Of a stretch of DNA of 64,000 bases, positions 45,496-56,039 are shown one piece after another. Within the stretch, counting starts at the first letter, position 1. Each line of letters opens with the position of its first letter. Made by a program: the position numbers and the translations under genes. Below the pieces are notes generated by a model. It was not told the origin of the DNA, did not search any database, and worked only from the letters and a program-made list of their open reading frames with translations. This stretch comes from Chinchilla lanigera (lineage: Eukaryota; Chordata; Mammalia; Rodentia; Chinchillidae). The DNA lies in NCBI RefSeq assembly GCF_000276665.1, contig NW_004955476.1:9098337-9162336 (forward strand), in the 5' to 3' direction.

Positions 45496-47104
45496 GTGAC
45501 TGGCTTTCAATGCACACAAAACTAAAAATTATAGACCTGTCATTCCAGAGGCAGCCCACAATTAGCTGTCTATGCAACTTGAAATTTCCATTTTGCCAGC
45601 TGAGTAATCACTTGACTAGAGTTTCTCATTTTGGAAGCATTTCCAAGCCTTTTGTGTACGAGTCTTTTAAAATGTGGGCCCGAACGTAAATAAACAGTGT
45701 ACTTAATCAGATATATTCTTTGCACAAACACCCCTTCCCAAACACACAGGCAAATCCCAATATTGTTATCATAGTAACAACAACCCTATGACAAAACAGT
45801 GTAATCCCTGGGTATTTTATTTAGATAATGTGAAAGTTCAAGCTGTAAAACAAGACTTGTGTCTGAACAGCTTAGAGTTTCGGGTTTAGGAAAAACAACT
45901 GAGATTTTGGTAGTCAAGTGACTTAGTCAGGGAAATAAGTGAGCAATAAAACCAAGATAAAACTTGGGAATTTCAGTTTAGTGACATTTGCTGATACAGA
46001 ATATCTACTTAACCAGTTTTCTATTTAGACTTGGTTTATAATTCCATATCGGAGTTTTACCTTTTCTGTATCCTAGTCTTTCAGAGTGGGGAAAACAATG
46101 CCAAAGGGGACTTTATTGGAAAATGGCAATGCAATTTCAATTTTAAGGACAGTAGACCTCAGGATTCTACAGTCTCAGCTCAGATTTAAGAGTCTAATTG
46201 AGCGCAAATTTCTTGGCCCCTCCCTTGTTTCCTCCCATCCGCAGTACTCTTTCGCACCCCTTCACACTTGGATGATCTATATCTGAATTCAAATTGCCAA
46301 GCCATGAGGATACAGAGACGCTGGCAATCAATACAAATGAAGGGAAAGATCAGAAGTCTGAGATCAGAAGTGTTCGAGTGCAGTTCTGCCTACGAGGCTT
46401 GGCAACCTCACGATTTTCTTTAACTTTCCATCATGGCTTCAGTGACTAGGAATGTTAGGCTGGGTTACACAGAATTGAATGGACTTGCCTGGCGCAGTAA
46501 AAGAACTGAATTTATACTGTATTGAAATGAGTCCTAACGAGGCTGTTGGGGAGAAGTATTGACGATTCTGTTGTTTTGAGTGACTGAGTGTCATATTTTA
46601 CTGGTAATTGATTTCCAAGCCTCGGTCAACGAGTGATTGGATTTGCAACTGGAACCGATCTGTGTGCAGCTCTGATTATGCAGGGCCGTGCTGAACAGCA
46701 ACCAAGATGTCACCCAGCGTTCGGTGCGTGCATTCTACCCCACTCTCGTTTTGTGCGTATATTCAATTTTCAAATGAGCAAAAATCTTTATTTTTTCATC
46801 TCCTTAGGAAAATGCAGGGCATAATCAAGGATTACAGGAGGCTTGACTATTAGGTTTACATGAATCTCAACCAGTAATGGCTTAACATTCTCTCTTCCAC
46901 TTAGAAAAATTCATAAGGCTTTGCCATTTATTTCTAATGAGCAGCACACACATGCATATGCACACACACACGCACATGCACAGAAGGCTTTCGGAACCCA
47001 GATAGAATCTCTCTAATTCTAAAAATGTTCATTTCGGAAATCTAAACTGCGCCGATAAGCAAAGGCTATTTTCTCTATAAGAAGGCGCATTCAAATCAAC
47101 AGAA

Positions 47105-47165
47105 CTGATGAACGTGCGTTTAATTAGGTGGAGTCAGATGGGCATTAATTATTCACCTGCCTGGT
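47105..47165. promoter_or_regulatory. Cluster of homeodomain and E-box motifs (possible enhancer)
   Basis: TAATTA at 47121-47126, cattaattattc around 47143-47154 and an E-box CACCTG at 47154-47159 lie within 40 bases in repeat-free DNA. Such clusters are common in conserved developmental enhancers, but the motifs are short. Confidence 0.25.
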
Positions 47166-47700
47166 TACTGGAGGAAAAAAGCAGGCCTGGTATTGGCTTC
47201 TTTCCTGCCCTGTCTGGGGAGGCAGCGAGAGTCTGAGCCGGCTGAAGACACGAGAACAGAGAGGAGAAGGAAGGTCTGCCCTCGCTGCACAACCGGCACC
47301 CATTGTCCCTGGAAAGCATTGGGTCCTCCGCTGAAATAAAACGCGATCGACTCCCTGCTCCATGGCATCAAGGCCTGCTGAGTGTGGGATGCACACGGAT
47401 CTGACTGTTTTGCTCTCTTTAATACTTTTAAAATAGCTATCCTTACTGTAACAGTTTTGCAAGCTCTAGACTTGGGGACAGTAGCCAGAAGTGATCAATA
47501 ATTCATAGGGAAGATGACCGCACAGAGCTTAGGTTTGTTTATTTTTCCCAGTCTGTAAAAATTAGTATTTGTCACAGGCTACACCAGGGTAGCTCTTTAA
47601 AACTACTGCAGTGAAAGATCAGCAATTATATTTAAGTACAGTTCGTGAGTTCCAAGCGGCAAAAAGCAGGGTAAGACAGAATCTAGGACTAAGACTTAGC

Positions 47701-47886
47701 AGAGGTGGGTTGGTGGTGCCTATCTATGATCCTAGCACTCTGGGAGGCTGAGGCAGGAGAATCACAAGAGCAAGATCAGTGTGGACAATTTAGTTAACAC
47801 CTGTTTCAAAATTAAAATTAAAGCCATGGGTGTAGCTCAGTGTGAAGATCCTGGGCTCAATTCCCAGCACAGAAAAGAAAAAAAAC
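47701..47886 (+). repeat. B1+ID composite SINE (B4-like)
   Basis: B1 half (...gatcctagcactctgggagg..., ...ctgaggcaggagaatcac...) followed by an ID half (...gggtgtagctcagtg...ctcaattcccagcac) and an A-rich tail. Confidence 0.87.
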
Positions 47887-49325
47887 ACGTATGATGTGTA
47901 GAGATAGGACGCAGGACTCTTGTGGCTGATGGAACAGATGCGCTAGGAAACCCCCACCGGGAGAGCGTCCCCGAGCGCAAATGACTCTGTTCTCGTGCGG
48001 TCTGAAGACTTTCCATGCTTTTGGCAACCTCATGCTAACTGCCTTTTACGGCTGAGAAAACCAATACCCACAAGGACAGCGAGTCGTGATCCAGAATGGA
48101 CAGGTTGTCAATGGTGGGGCTGGAGTCAGACTCCGAAGCTTCTCATTTCCTGGGTAAAATACATCTTTCTCTAAGAGACTCCTTCTAATCACGGGGCTCT
48201 GAAAATAAGCAGTCTTCTCGGATGGCTGTACATTTCTGTAGGTTGCTTCAGATAGCTCTCTGAAAAGTCAAAATAATGATCTCAGCTTAACAAGTCTACT
48301 ATACATTTTGATCTGGTGCAAAAATAGGGTTCACCCACACGTGAAACTCTCTTCTGAATTCCACGATGATGAGGCGGAAGACTCGCAGGCAGCCTGGAGG
48401 GTCTGTGTGAGTCCATGGAGGGGTGTGTAAGAACACAATGGCAGTCAAAAACACTGACTCAACTTCCGCAAAGGTACAGTTTCCTGGTGAAGGAGAAAAA
48501 TGCTCAGAAAATGTATACATGTAGAGAAGTGGCAGAAACTTGCCTGAAATTTGAGTCAGCTGACATTATTTTTAAAAGTGATATTTCACTGGGTTTGAGT
48601 CCTCCGTCCTTTCATTTTGAGAGAAGTTAAATTAGGCCGCTGTGCTTAAAAAATTTATGAAAAATGCTGTGTATCACGCTCATTCCTTTAATTTCTACCA
48701 AAGTTAACTGAAGCTTAGTCCCTAAATTAGGAAAAATTCTAATATAACTCCAAATATATTTGTCACCTTTGTTGCTACACTTGTAGAGATGTAGGTGAGT
48801 GAGAAACAAAATAAACACTATCAGAAAGATTATTTATAGGCGCATGTAATGAATTCATTAAATTCTAAGTTAGTACAGATCTGGTAATACACTCCCCTCC
48901 TCTTCCGAATCTCAGTTTATTACCATTTTGCGGCCAACTCCGTACATATTGGAACTCGCCGAGGGTTCGGGGTTGTTTTTCTGAGGGAAAGCACCTTTTC
49001 GAAAGAAATAGAGGTTAAGAAGTTTTAAGTCTGATAAACCCTTTTTTTGAATAATGCATTACTATGAACTATCTCAAAACTGTGTGTACATAAAGGTTGG
49101 GCCTGTAATGAATGTATCACTCTGGGTTAAGATTATGGGTAGGCTTATATCCCGGGCTAAAGCGGTCATAAATAATACAGCGACTGCTAGGTCGGGTTAA
49201 TATCAAAGCAGCGTTGACTGGTGCATTTTAAATGCCCGCATCCCAGTCCTGCAGTGAAACATTTTAGAAAGTCCTGCAGCTTGCACCCGGCAAGAGCCCC
49301 CAGCTCCAGTTCATCCAGCTCTTCC
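47887..49325. other. Unique DNA upstream of the CpG island
   Basis: No gene or repeat is firmly recognised. A weak MIR-like stretch lies near 48040-48150. From 49090 to 49260 CpG content rises and motifs such as gtcataaataat (CDX/HOX-like, about 49166) appear. Confidence 0.4.
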
Positions 49326-49552
49326 TAGGGCGTGTTCTTTCCACGCAAGCTACCCTGTCGCAGCATGTGCCGTGTCTGCCACTCTTTGGGTCGCCTGCCA
49401 ACTGCACCTTGGGCACGAGCAGAACCCCAGCTGCAGGTGCGCGCGGTGCCCCGCGCATTGCAGCCTCGTGCGGGGGCTCGGCTTCGCTCCCTGCAGGCCG
49501 CTGCCCGGCGGTGCTCAGGCCGCCCGTCCCGTCCCGCGGACGGCCCGACGCG

Positions 49553-49598
49553 GCGACAGGGCGACAGGGTGACTGGGCGGCAGGGTGACAGGGTGACG
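49553..49598. repeat. Short tandem repeat of gacaggg(t/c) units
   Basis: Five or six imperfect 8-bp units (gcgacagg, gcgacagg, gtgactgg, gcggcagg, gtgacagg, gtgacgg) lie just upstream of the first CCAAT box. Confidence 0.9.
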
Positions 49599-49954
49599 GC
49601 CCGACACCGCCAATCAGCGCGCCCGCGGTACGCGCAGCCCGGCTCCGATTGGCCGGCGCGCCAGCGTGTTATTACTGTCGGTTTGATCCGAGGCAGGGGG
49701 TGGTCTCCAATCAAACAGAGAAAAGGTCCTGGAGAAGGTAATTAAATCCTGTCAGAGGCAATTATCGGTTCCAGGGCCGTGACTCTGGCCCTGAATGCAG
49801 ATGCTCTGAAACTGTATTCTGCGGAAATCCAGGGGGCCCCGCTCGGCGCGGGCGGGCACAAAGGGCTCGCAGGCCCGGGCGAACAATGCGGCTCTGTCTG
49901 CGGCCTCCGCGCCCGCCCTCCCGCCCGCCTTTCCGCGCCCGGGACTTCTGCTCT

Positions 49955-50060
49955 CGCTGATCAAAAAATACTCCCGTTCAGGCCGCATTCTAATGAATTT
50001 AATAGACAAGGTTTTCCTTCCTTGTGCATAAATAACGGCAAGTTTTACCAAAGGACTGTG
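49955..50060. promoter_or_regulatory. AT-rich core within the CpG island (possible conserved element)
   Basis: This 105-base block has TAAT-type motifs (tctaatgaatttaatag) and an inverted pair ACAAGG (50006-50011) / CCTTGT (50020-50025), which resembles facing SOX-like half sites. It stands out against the GC-rich DNA on both sides. Function is inferred from composition and motifs only. Confidence 0.35.
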
Positions 50061-50171
50061 CCCTGACATGGCACTGTGACCGGCGCAGGCCGAGGCGGTG
50101 CACGCGGGACACCAGTCCTTGCACACGAAGGCGGAGGAGACGTGCAAACCCTGCCCCGCCTCCCGCCTGTC

Positions 50172-50200
50172 CTCTGTCTGTCTGTCTGTCTGTCTGTCCT
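50172..50200. repeat. (CTGT)n microsatellite
   Basis: About six CTGT units inside the CpG island. It gives Ser-Val or Asp-Arg-Gln-Thr frames that are not coding. Confidence 0.95.
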
Positions 50201-50974
50201 CCAAGGCCTGCGGGCCGAGTCGGCTGCCCTGACGATCTTGGAGTTGCTCCAGGCCGATCCAGCCGGGATAAGGGCTGCAGTTTTATTTTTAAATTTACAG
50301 ACCGGGAAAGGCTGCCGCAGACTGTAGTACGCGAGCAGGACAGTCGCCCCTGCTACGTTTCGGGGAGTTTTCCCACCAAGGCATGGAAAATCGGAACGGA
50401 GAGAAAAGAGCGCTGTATTTTACAAGGGAAGGGAAGGCAGGGACAAGCCCCGCAGGCACAGGCTGCGCCTGTATAAATACAAGACTTCAGCTTTGCTTCC
50501 GTGTGCTTTATTTCCAGCCGCTGTTAAGTAAGCTTTAGGAGATGGCTTTTGCCCGAGAGCTCCGTCCTAGAAAGGAGTTGTGTCTCCAGATTCTGAATAA
50601 TTCCCATTGTTCTCCACGGTGGGGCTGGTGCCGCGGAAACACTCCATCCAGTATGAAGTCACGCCGCGGTTTCCCGGCCCTGCGCTGCAGACTTTAACCG
50701 ACCTTCTGACTACTGGGTGCCCTACACGTCAGCGTCCGAACACACAGCCTGCACCGCAGTCTTCGTGTTTTGCGATCACTGGTATTATTTTTGCAAGAAC
50801 AAGGTGTTCAAAACACCACTGAAACAATTTCTGTATTGTTGTTGATGAAACAGTTTTAACCACCAGGGCTTCTCCCTGGGGAACAGTTAACTTCCCTCTA
50901 ATCTTGGTTGTTTTCTTTGTTTCTAAAACACCATGTCCCCTAATACACTTTATTTGTTTTGTTGAAACCTAAAC

Positions 50975-51031
50975 AGATCTTTAAGCAAAACATCATTTTT
51001 AAAAAGTAGCCCTGCTAGTAGTCGGTTCGTC
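50975..51031 (+). repeat. 57-bp direct repeat, copy 1
   Basis: Matches 51423-51479 at 53 of 57 positions without gaps (starts agatctttaa, ends gtcggttcgtc). Flanking DNA is not clearly similar. No repeat family is recognised. Confidence 0.85.
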
Positions 51032-51422
51032 AGAATGAGGTCTTGGGCTGCGAAGCAAATTGGTGGAGAAGAGGCTAATAATCATGAAAAATGATTTGGA
51101 CGTTAGATTTAAAAAAAAAAAATTGGTCAGCTGGATTAAAAAAAATTTTAAAATCTCAAATCTAAATCTTCACACATGGCTGGTAAAATGACGCTTAATT
51201 CATCCCATATGTTTTTGTATCATCAAAGGCTTCACCAAATTCTCTAGTAAAGATAAAATAGATAACATAGAGAGAAGCTAACTGCGCATGAGTCTGGCGG
51301 TACATTTCAGATCCTTAAAGCCAAAGTTCACCGCCAGGAACTCGGTATCTCTGTTTTCCTCCATCAGGGTGCAGTTTCCACCACAGTTTCACTTTTGTTC
51401 TAGAGTTTATTTCTGTTTAATA

Positions 51423-51479
51423 AGATCTTTAAGGAAAACATCATTTTTAAAAAGTGGCCCTGCTAGTAGTCGATTGGTC
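51423..51479 (+). repeat. 57-bp direct repeat, copy 2
   Basis: Partner of 50975-51031, 448 bases downstream and in the same orientation (ends gtcgattggtc). Confidence 0.85.
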
Positions 51480-51611
51480 TACTGTGTGTTATTGTGTGCA
51501 CCGGTAAATTCATTTTATTTGGTTTGTATTGAAGTACTAGCTGTTTTAACGAAGACATTTTTTTCAGAAAGAAATCTTTGTTTGTGAAGAAAAGAAACAG
51601 TTGCCCCCTCC

Positions 51612-51668
51612 CCCCCCCAGTACTGGGGATTGAACTCAGGGCCTTCCCACTGAGCTTCATCCCCAGAT
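51612..51668 (-). repeat. ID-type SINE fragment
   Basis: The complement of the ID B-box side (agtactggggattgaactca) and 5' end (cttcatccccag) are present; part of the middle is deleted. A T-rich stretch follows it. Confidence 0.7.
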
Positions 51669-51954
51669 CTTTTTTTGTTTTTTTCAGTTTGCAGATAAAA
51701 GACATGTTTATTTTCATGACTCGAACATCATCACACAGGTTTAACAATCCTTAAGAACCAGTATTACGTCTATCAACGTTATATCACATTAAAACCATAA
51801 CATTTCACCCCTGCAGCTGAAACAAGCAACACTGTCCTCCCACCTGCCTTGTCTGGGCCAAGCTCCAGGCTCAGGGGAGCTCTGTGGTTGCCTCCCCTGC
51901 CCAGGGGTCTGTGAGAAGTGGTGAGAGGAGCAAAAGGCATCTTTTTTAAGTTTA

Positions 51955-52032
51955 TTTTTGATTTTGAAACAGGGTCTTGCTAAGTCGCTCAGATGGGTGC
52001 AAACGGGCCACCTTCCTACCTCAGCCTCCCCG
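51955..52032 (-). repeat. B1 SINE, partial
   Basis: Antisense B1: ...tttgaaacagggtcttgcta..., ...ctacctcagcctcccc; both ends incomplete. Confidence 0.75.
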
Positions 52033-52048
52033 ACACATTTCTTGTTGC

Positions 52049-52134
52049 GTTTGTTAGTGAGTATGCGTAACACTCAACGCTCACTTTCCTTGTTTGTTAG
52101 TGAGTATGCGTAACACTCAACGCTCACCTTCTTT
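52049..52134. repeat. 43-bp tandem duplication
   Basis: A 36-base unit (gtttgttagtgagtatgcgt... to ...acgctcac) occurs at 52049-52084 and 52092-52127 without mismatch, separated by 7 bases, so the period is 43. Identity suggests a recent duplication. Confidence 0.93.
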
Positions 52135-52345
52135 GTGTGGAGTACCTTGTTTTTTCCCTTCCTCTGCCCGACCTCCATCTTTTTCCCTTCCCCTTGGACA
52201 CAATCTTTCTCCCTACCTCCTATTACTGGCCTTTCATCTGACTCCTTATCTTCACTCTGGGTTTCTTGCATAAGACAAACCATGTGATATCTAAGCTTGT
52301 GTCTCTGACTTTTCCAGAAATATTTCTCATAAGTAAAACAAAAGA
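52135..52345 (-). mobile_element. L1 LINE 3' end fragment, antisense (tentative)
   Basis: The C/T-rich part followed by ...aaaccatgtgatatctaagc...gtctctgacttttcc resembles the antisense 3' region of L1. The 99-codon minus-strand frame at 52074-52373 lies inside this region and starts with TTG, so it is not taken as a gene. Confidence 0.4.
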
Positions 52346-52689
52346 AAAAAATTGAAATATTTTCCCATGACAATTAAGCTCAGTGCTTCTAGAAAGAAGT
52401 GAAGAAGAGGAGGAGGAGGAAGAGGAAGAAGACGGACCCCAGCATTGGGTGACCTGCGCCTAGGTTGCTGCAGAACCCTCTAAACTCCAGGCAGCATCGT
52501 ATGCTTTGCCCCAGGAGCATCCTTCAAGCCGGACCTGAGCTACTGAAGGGCAGATGGTGTCTCCTTCGACCCGGACCCTAGGAAACCACCCAGTGGAACA
52601 TGCGTCAATTCTCCACAGCCTCTGGGATGCATATGGGAGACTCACACTAAGGTAAAACCCCAGATATCATCAGTAACTACCTGGCCATG

Positions 52690-52785
52690 GCATTGAGAGA
52701 GAGAGAGAGACAGAGAGAGAGATACAGAGACAGAGACAAAGACAGAGACACAAAGAGAGACAGAGACAGAGAGAGAAACAAAAAT
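52690..52785. repeat. (GA/CAGA)n purine-rich simple repeat
   Basis: Imperfect gaga, gaca and caga units over about 95 bases. Confidence 0.93.
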
Positions 52786-52789
52786 GTCT

Positions 52790-55700
52790 TACTGAGGGTT
52801 TGACCCTGGTCTGACTGCTACTTCCTGGGTCCAAGTGTCTAATTTGTGCTCTAAAAGACAGAAGCTTCACGATGCTACAACTTCGTTCTGTGATAGTCAA
52901 GTCCTGACCATCAAACCCTCCTTGATGAAAACCCTCCACTCTCCAAGGTACCTGGAATTGTAAAGGTGGGCAGCGGGCATGGTCCATCTTTAAATGGTTG
53001 GTAAGCAGAACTCTCCAGGGAACATTATGGTGTGCTCAGTATTAAAATGGATTTTAAAATTTACAACATTTATGCAAAACATTGAAAATAATTCACATTG
53101 ATCTCCTTGTGCTCATTTGCTTCGGTCAGCATTATTGGAATGGGACGACAGGATTTGCCTTTTAATTGGCCTTTTCCAGATTTCTGGTGAGATTCCTACT
53201 TCCACCAGCTAGGGGAACACGCAGCCCCAACAAAGCCCCTCGGGGTACATCTTCAGGATGGTGCACACAGGAACACTAATTTATGAACAGCAATGGAAGC
53301 TGAGTATACAATTCCTTATCCCACACCAGGGTAAGTGTACTCGGCTGATTACTACCTGGTGCGCTCAGAATCCTTGGTTAAATAAGCCAAAAGCCAGCTG
53401 CAGTTCTTATTTGTAAGCCGGAATTCCTCAAAAGCAAATGAGAAAGGAAAGAGTGACAAGGACATGAAGATCGTTAACATCGCTATTAAGCAAAGCATGG
53501 TAAGCACTGTATGCATTTTTTAACAGGGGCTGGCAGTGAAAAATGATCTGGGCCTTGTTGCCCTGGAAGGTGAGCCTGCACTTCCACTCTTCTGTAGCGT
53601 AGCTGTGAATTCGGTTCCTGGCAGATCCAGGTTTATTAACTTATTGGTTCTGCACTGAGGTGTGTTCCAGAGCAATTTTAAGTACTTCATTTGGTATTTA
53701 TTCACGGCTCATAAAATGAAGCAGCCTTTCCACCAACCCTGAGGGTTTCCATAACCAACCCGTGGGTATGAAATTGAAGCACATCTAAATATTTTATTTG
53801 ATATTTCCTAGCGGGTGTCACCTTCACTCCTGACTTGCAGAACTGGTTCTTTGTATAGCAAACTGTGGTTGCCACCGGAAGAAGTGACTTTAGAAGGATC
53901 CCCTCTATTTACTGTGAGGAGCAATTTTGCCCTCCTTCAATAGACAGAAACTTGGGGATGTAACTGCTGGAGCAGATGTGCTAGTTTCACAGTGAATTTC
54001 AAGTTGCCTGGTCGGCTCAGAGAACAGTAGGCAAGAAGAGAGGGCCAGGGTTTGGGTTCGGGAGAGCTGAATGGGCAGGAAGAAGAGATGGAAGTGATGA
54101 AGGAGAGATTCAGAGAGGGGAAAAGGGCATTGGGCTGGATGTCCAAGGATGTAGTTCCAAATCTGGTTCCACCCTAAGTGGGCACCAGGAACGTCACCGT
54201 GATCAGTCACACCTTCCCTTTTCTTTGCAGTGCCCTCAGTTACATCTGTGTGTCAGACAATAACAATGTTTTAGTAAAAATAGCAAAGCAGGGCTGCATG
54301 GAATATATACTAAAAGATTATTTTCTGTTTATATGAGATTCAAAGTTGGCCAGACATCCTTCATTTACTTCACTAGATCTGGCGGCCACAGCCACACACC
54401 TTCAGGGACACCTGCAGCGGACACGGGGGTTCTCCAATCCAGGGGACAACGCCGAGACCAAAGTGCCCCTTGATCAAATTTCTGCTGAGAGCTTTGAAGT
54501 TGACTTCTTGCCTCTTGACCCTGTCATCTTCAAATGCCACTGCCAGTAAGTTATTTCGTACTCCTTGACTAATCATCACCTGTCTCCTATTCTGGCTTTT
54601 CCCAGTTTCCTGGTCCATGGTCTATTATTCATAAAGCCCTCCTTATTTTCCTGTGCAAATTCCCTCTTTCTTTAGCAGAAAAGTTGCTCCTTCTGAAGGA
54701 TGTTATTTCCTTTGCAGTTGTCTCATAGTTGGCCAAGCTGTCTTGGAGGCCACTCTTTGGGAGTTACTCCGAGTACTGTGGGGCAGGAATACAGATGCCA
54801 CATTCTTGTGTCTTCTGAATCCCGTGCAGCAGGGAGCCCTTTCTGTTCAGAGTCCACTCCATCTGTCCACACGGTTCTCTGGCACTCTCTCATTTCCTGT
54901 TCACCCTTCTTCACACAGACAAAGCCACTGTTACGTTCTCACTGGCTCTGGATACACACGGACCTTCTTGGTTATTCACGAGAATGTCAACCACATGCAG
55001 TTTGCTGATGCCCTTGCCTGTGTGTTGTGGCAAATCTTAAGTGATCATGAAGGCTTTGTCAAGGGATGGAGTCCTTCTCCCCACCCTTTGAATCTAGGTG
55101 GCCTTGTGACTTGTTTTGTCCAGTTGAATGTGACAGAAAGGACACTGCACTACCTTGGAGCCATGTCTCTGTTTCTGAGGGTAGGTGGATTGCTGCGGTG
55201 TCTGTTCATGGCTGAGCACAGCTCATGGGGCATGGAGACTACCTAGGACTCAGACAAGCGGAGCAGCTGGGGTCCCAGGTAAAGTATGAGGTCCTGTGAG
55301 AGCATCCAGTCCACGCAGAGCTTGCAGCCAACCGCAGAGGTCACCAGACCCCACCTGGACCGGAGGAGCTCTCCTGGTCTCCCCAGTGGTCCCATTGTCT
55401 CAACTAACGCATAGCAAGTGAGCTAAAAAATAAAGACCACAGTTGTATTTTTCATATAATTAAACTATATCTTCAGTACTGGCTGCATTTATATCGTTTG
55501 GTGGAATAAAATTAAAAATGTGGCTTACCATACATTATACCACCTCAGGTGTCATCAGTAGCAGGTAAGATTATTCAAAATGTTAGTCAGCCTCTTTAGA
55601 AAACATGAGTGTCACACCTGCTGTACAATTTTTACCATGATGGGTAATTTGGGAAGCACGACTTCCCATCAGAACAGAGAGAAGTGGATGATCTTGAGGA

Positions 55701-55790
55701 AAGGGTGGTCTTACATTTGGAGGAGACTTGTTTTGTATTCAAAGTTATGTTTCAGTTCTGCTTTAGGAAAAAATTAATGAAATCTTTGTC
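52790..55790. other. Unique DNA, no gene recognised
   Basis: No repeat is firmly recognised over 3 kb. Signals include a 43-bp candidate exon (listed separately) and a strong unpaired acceptor (ccttcccttttctttgcag, ending 54230). The 197-codon open frame at 54653-55246 has no domain I recognise and no splice or start support. Confidence 0.4.
53527..53569 (+). other. Candidate 43-bp micro-exon
   Basis: Acceptor tgcattttttaacag (ending 53526) and donor GGAAG followed by gtgagcc (53570). Only the first frame is open, reading GLAVKNDLGLVALE. The signals are good for so short an interval, but no gene context is visible. Confidence 0.25.
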
Positions 55791-55794
55791 TTTT

Positions 55795-55932
55795 TAAAGC
55801 AGGGTCTTGCTATGCAGTTCAGGCTGGCCTTGAGCTCACTTTGTAGCCCGGGCTGGTCTCAAACTCACAACAATCCTGCTGCCTCAGCCTCCCTAGTGCT
55901 GGGATTACAGGTGTACGCCACTACGCCCAGCT
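55795..55932 (-). repeat. B1 SINE, full length
   Basis: Antisense B1 with both internal-duplication units: ...cagggtcttgctatgcagtt..., ...cttgagctcactttgtagcc..., ...cctcagcctccctagtgctg.... Confidence 0.93.
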
Positions 55933-56039
55933 GAAATCCTTGAAAATCTGTCTTTGTCTTGTCAAAATGGATTTGCAGTGTGATGTGTATGGTACAGGAA
56001 GAAAGCTCACAGGATTGAATGTTGGTTCCTTGAAACCTT

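Larger units (their letters stand above)
44630..47700. other. Unique, repeat-poor DNA with conserved-looking blocks
   Basis: No transposable element is recognised over about 3 kb, unusual for this window. AT-rich blocks (45540-45840, 46840-46920, 47100-47160) are rich in TAAT-type homeodomain motifs and look like conserved non-coding DNA, but conservation cannot be measured here. A CA-rich microsatellite lies at 46945-46981. Confidence 0.4.
49326..50350. promoter_or_regulatory. CpG island, likely promoter region
   Basis: About 1 kb of GC- and CpG-rich DNA with three CCAAT boxes: 49610-49614 (plus), 49648-49652 (minus, as attgg) and 49707-49711 (plus). The CCAAT boxes in both orientations suggest NF-Y binding and perhaps bidirectional initiation. 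Long open frames on both strands here (49332-49745, 49325-49714 minus, 49752-50204 minus) are what GC-rich DNA produces by chance and have no recognisable domain. A TATAAATA at 50472-50479 lies downstream. No first exon can be fixed. An AT-rich core (49955-50060) interrupts the island. Confidence 0.75.

Noticed and set aside
49325..50204. Several 95-150 codon open frames on both strands of the CpG island
   Set aside because: GC-rich DNA has few stop codons; overlapping open frames on both strands with Arg/Ala/Pro-rich products and no domain are expected by chance.
50471..50533. TATAAATA followed by a tttatttccag acceptor and a ttaa/gtaagc donor
   Set aside because: The acceptor and donor would leave an exon of about 9-10 bases; too short to believe without RNA evidence.
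54200..54300. Strong acceptor ccttcccttttctttgcag at 54230
   Set aside because: No good donor follows within a plausible distance with an open frame; one frame stays open for about 33 codons, which could be a terminal exon but is unsupported.
54653..55246. 197-codon plus-strand open frame
   Set aside because: No recognisable domain, no signal or motif, poor start context and no convincing splice sites at its ends; kept only as a note in the unique-region entry.
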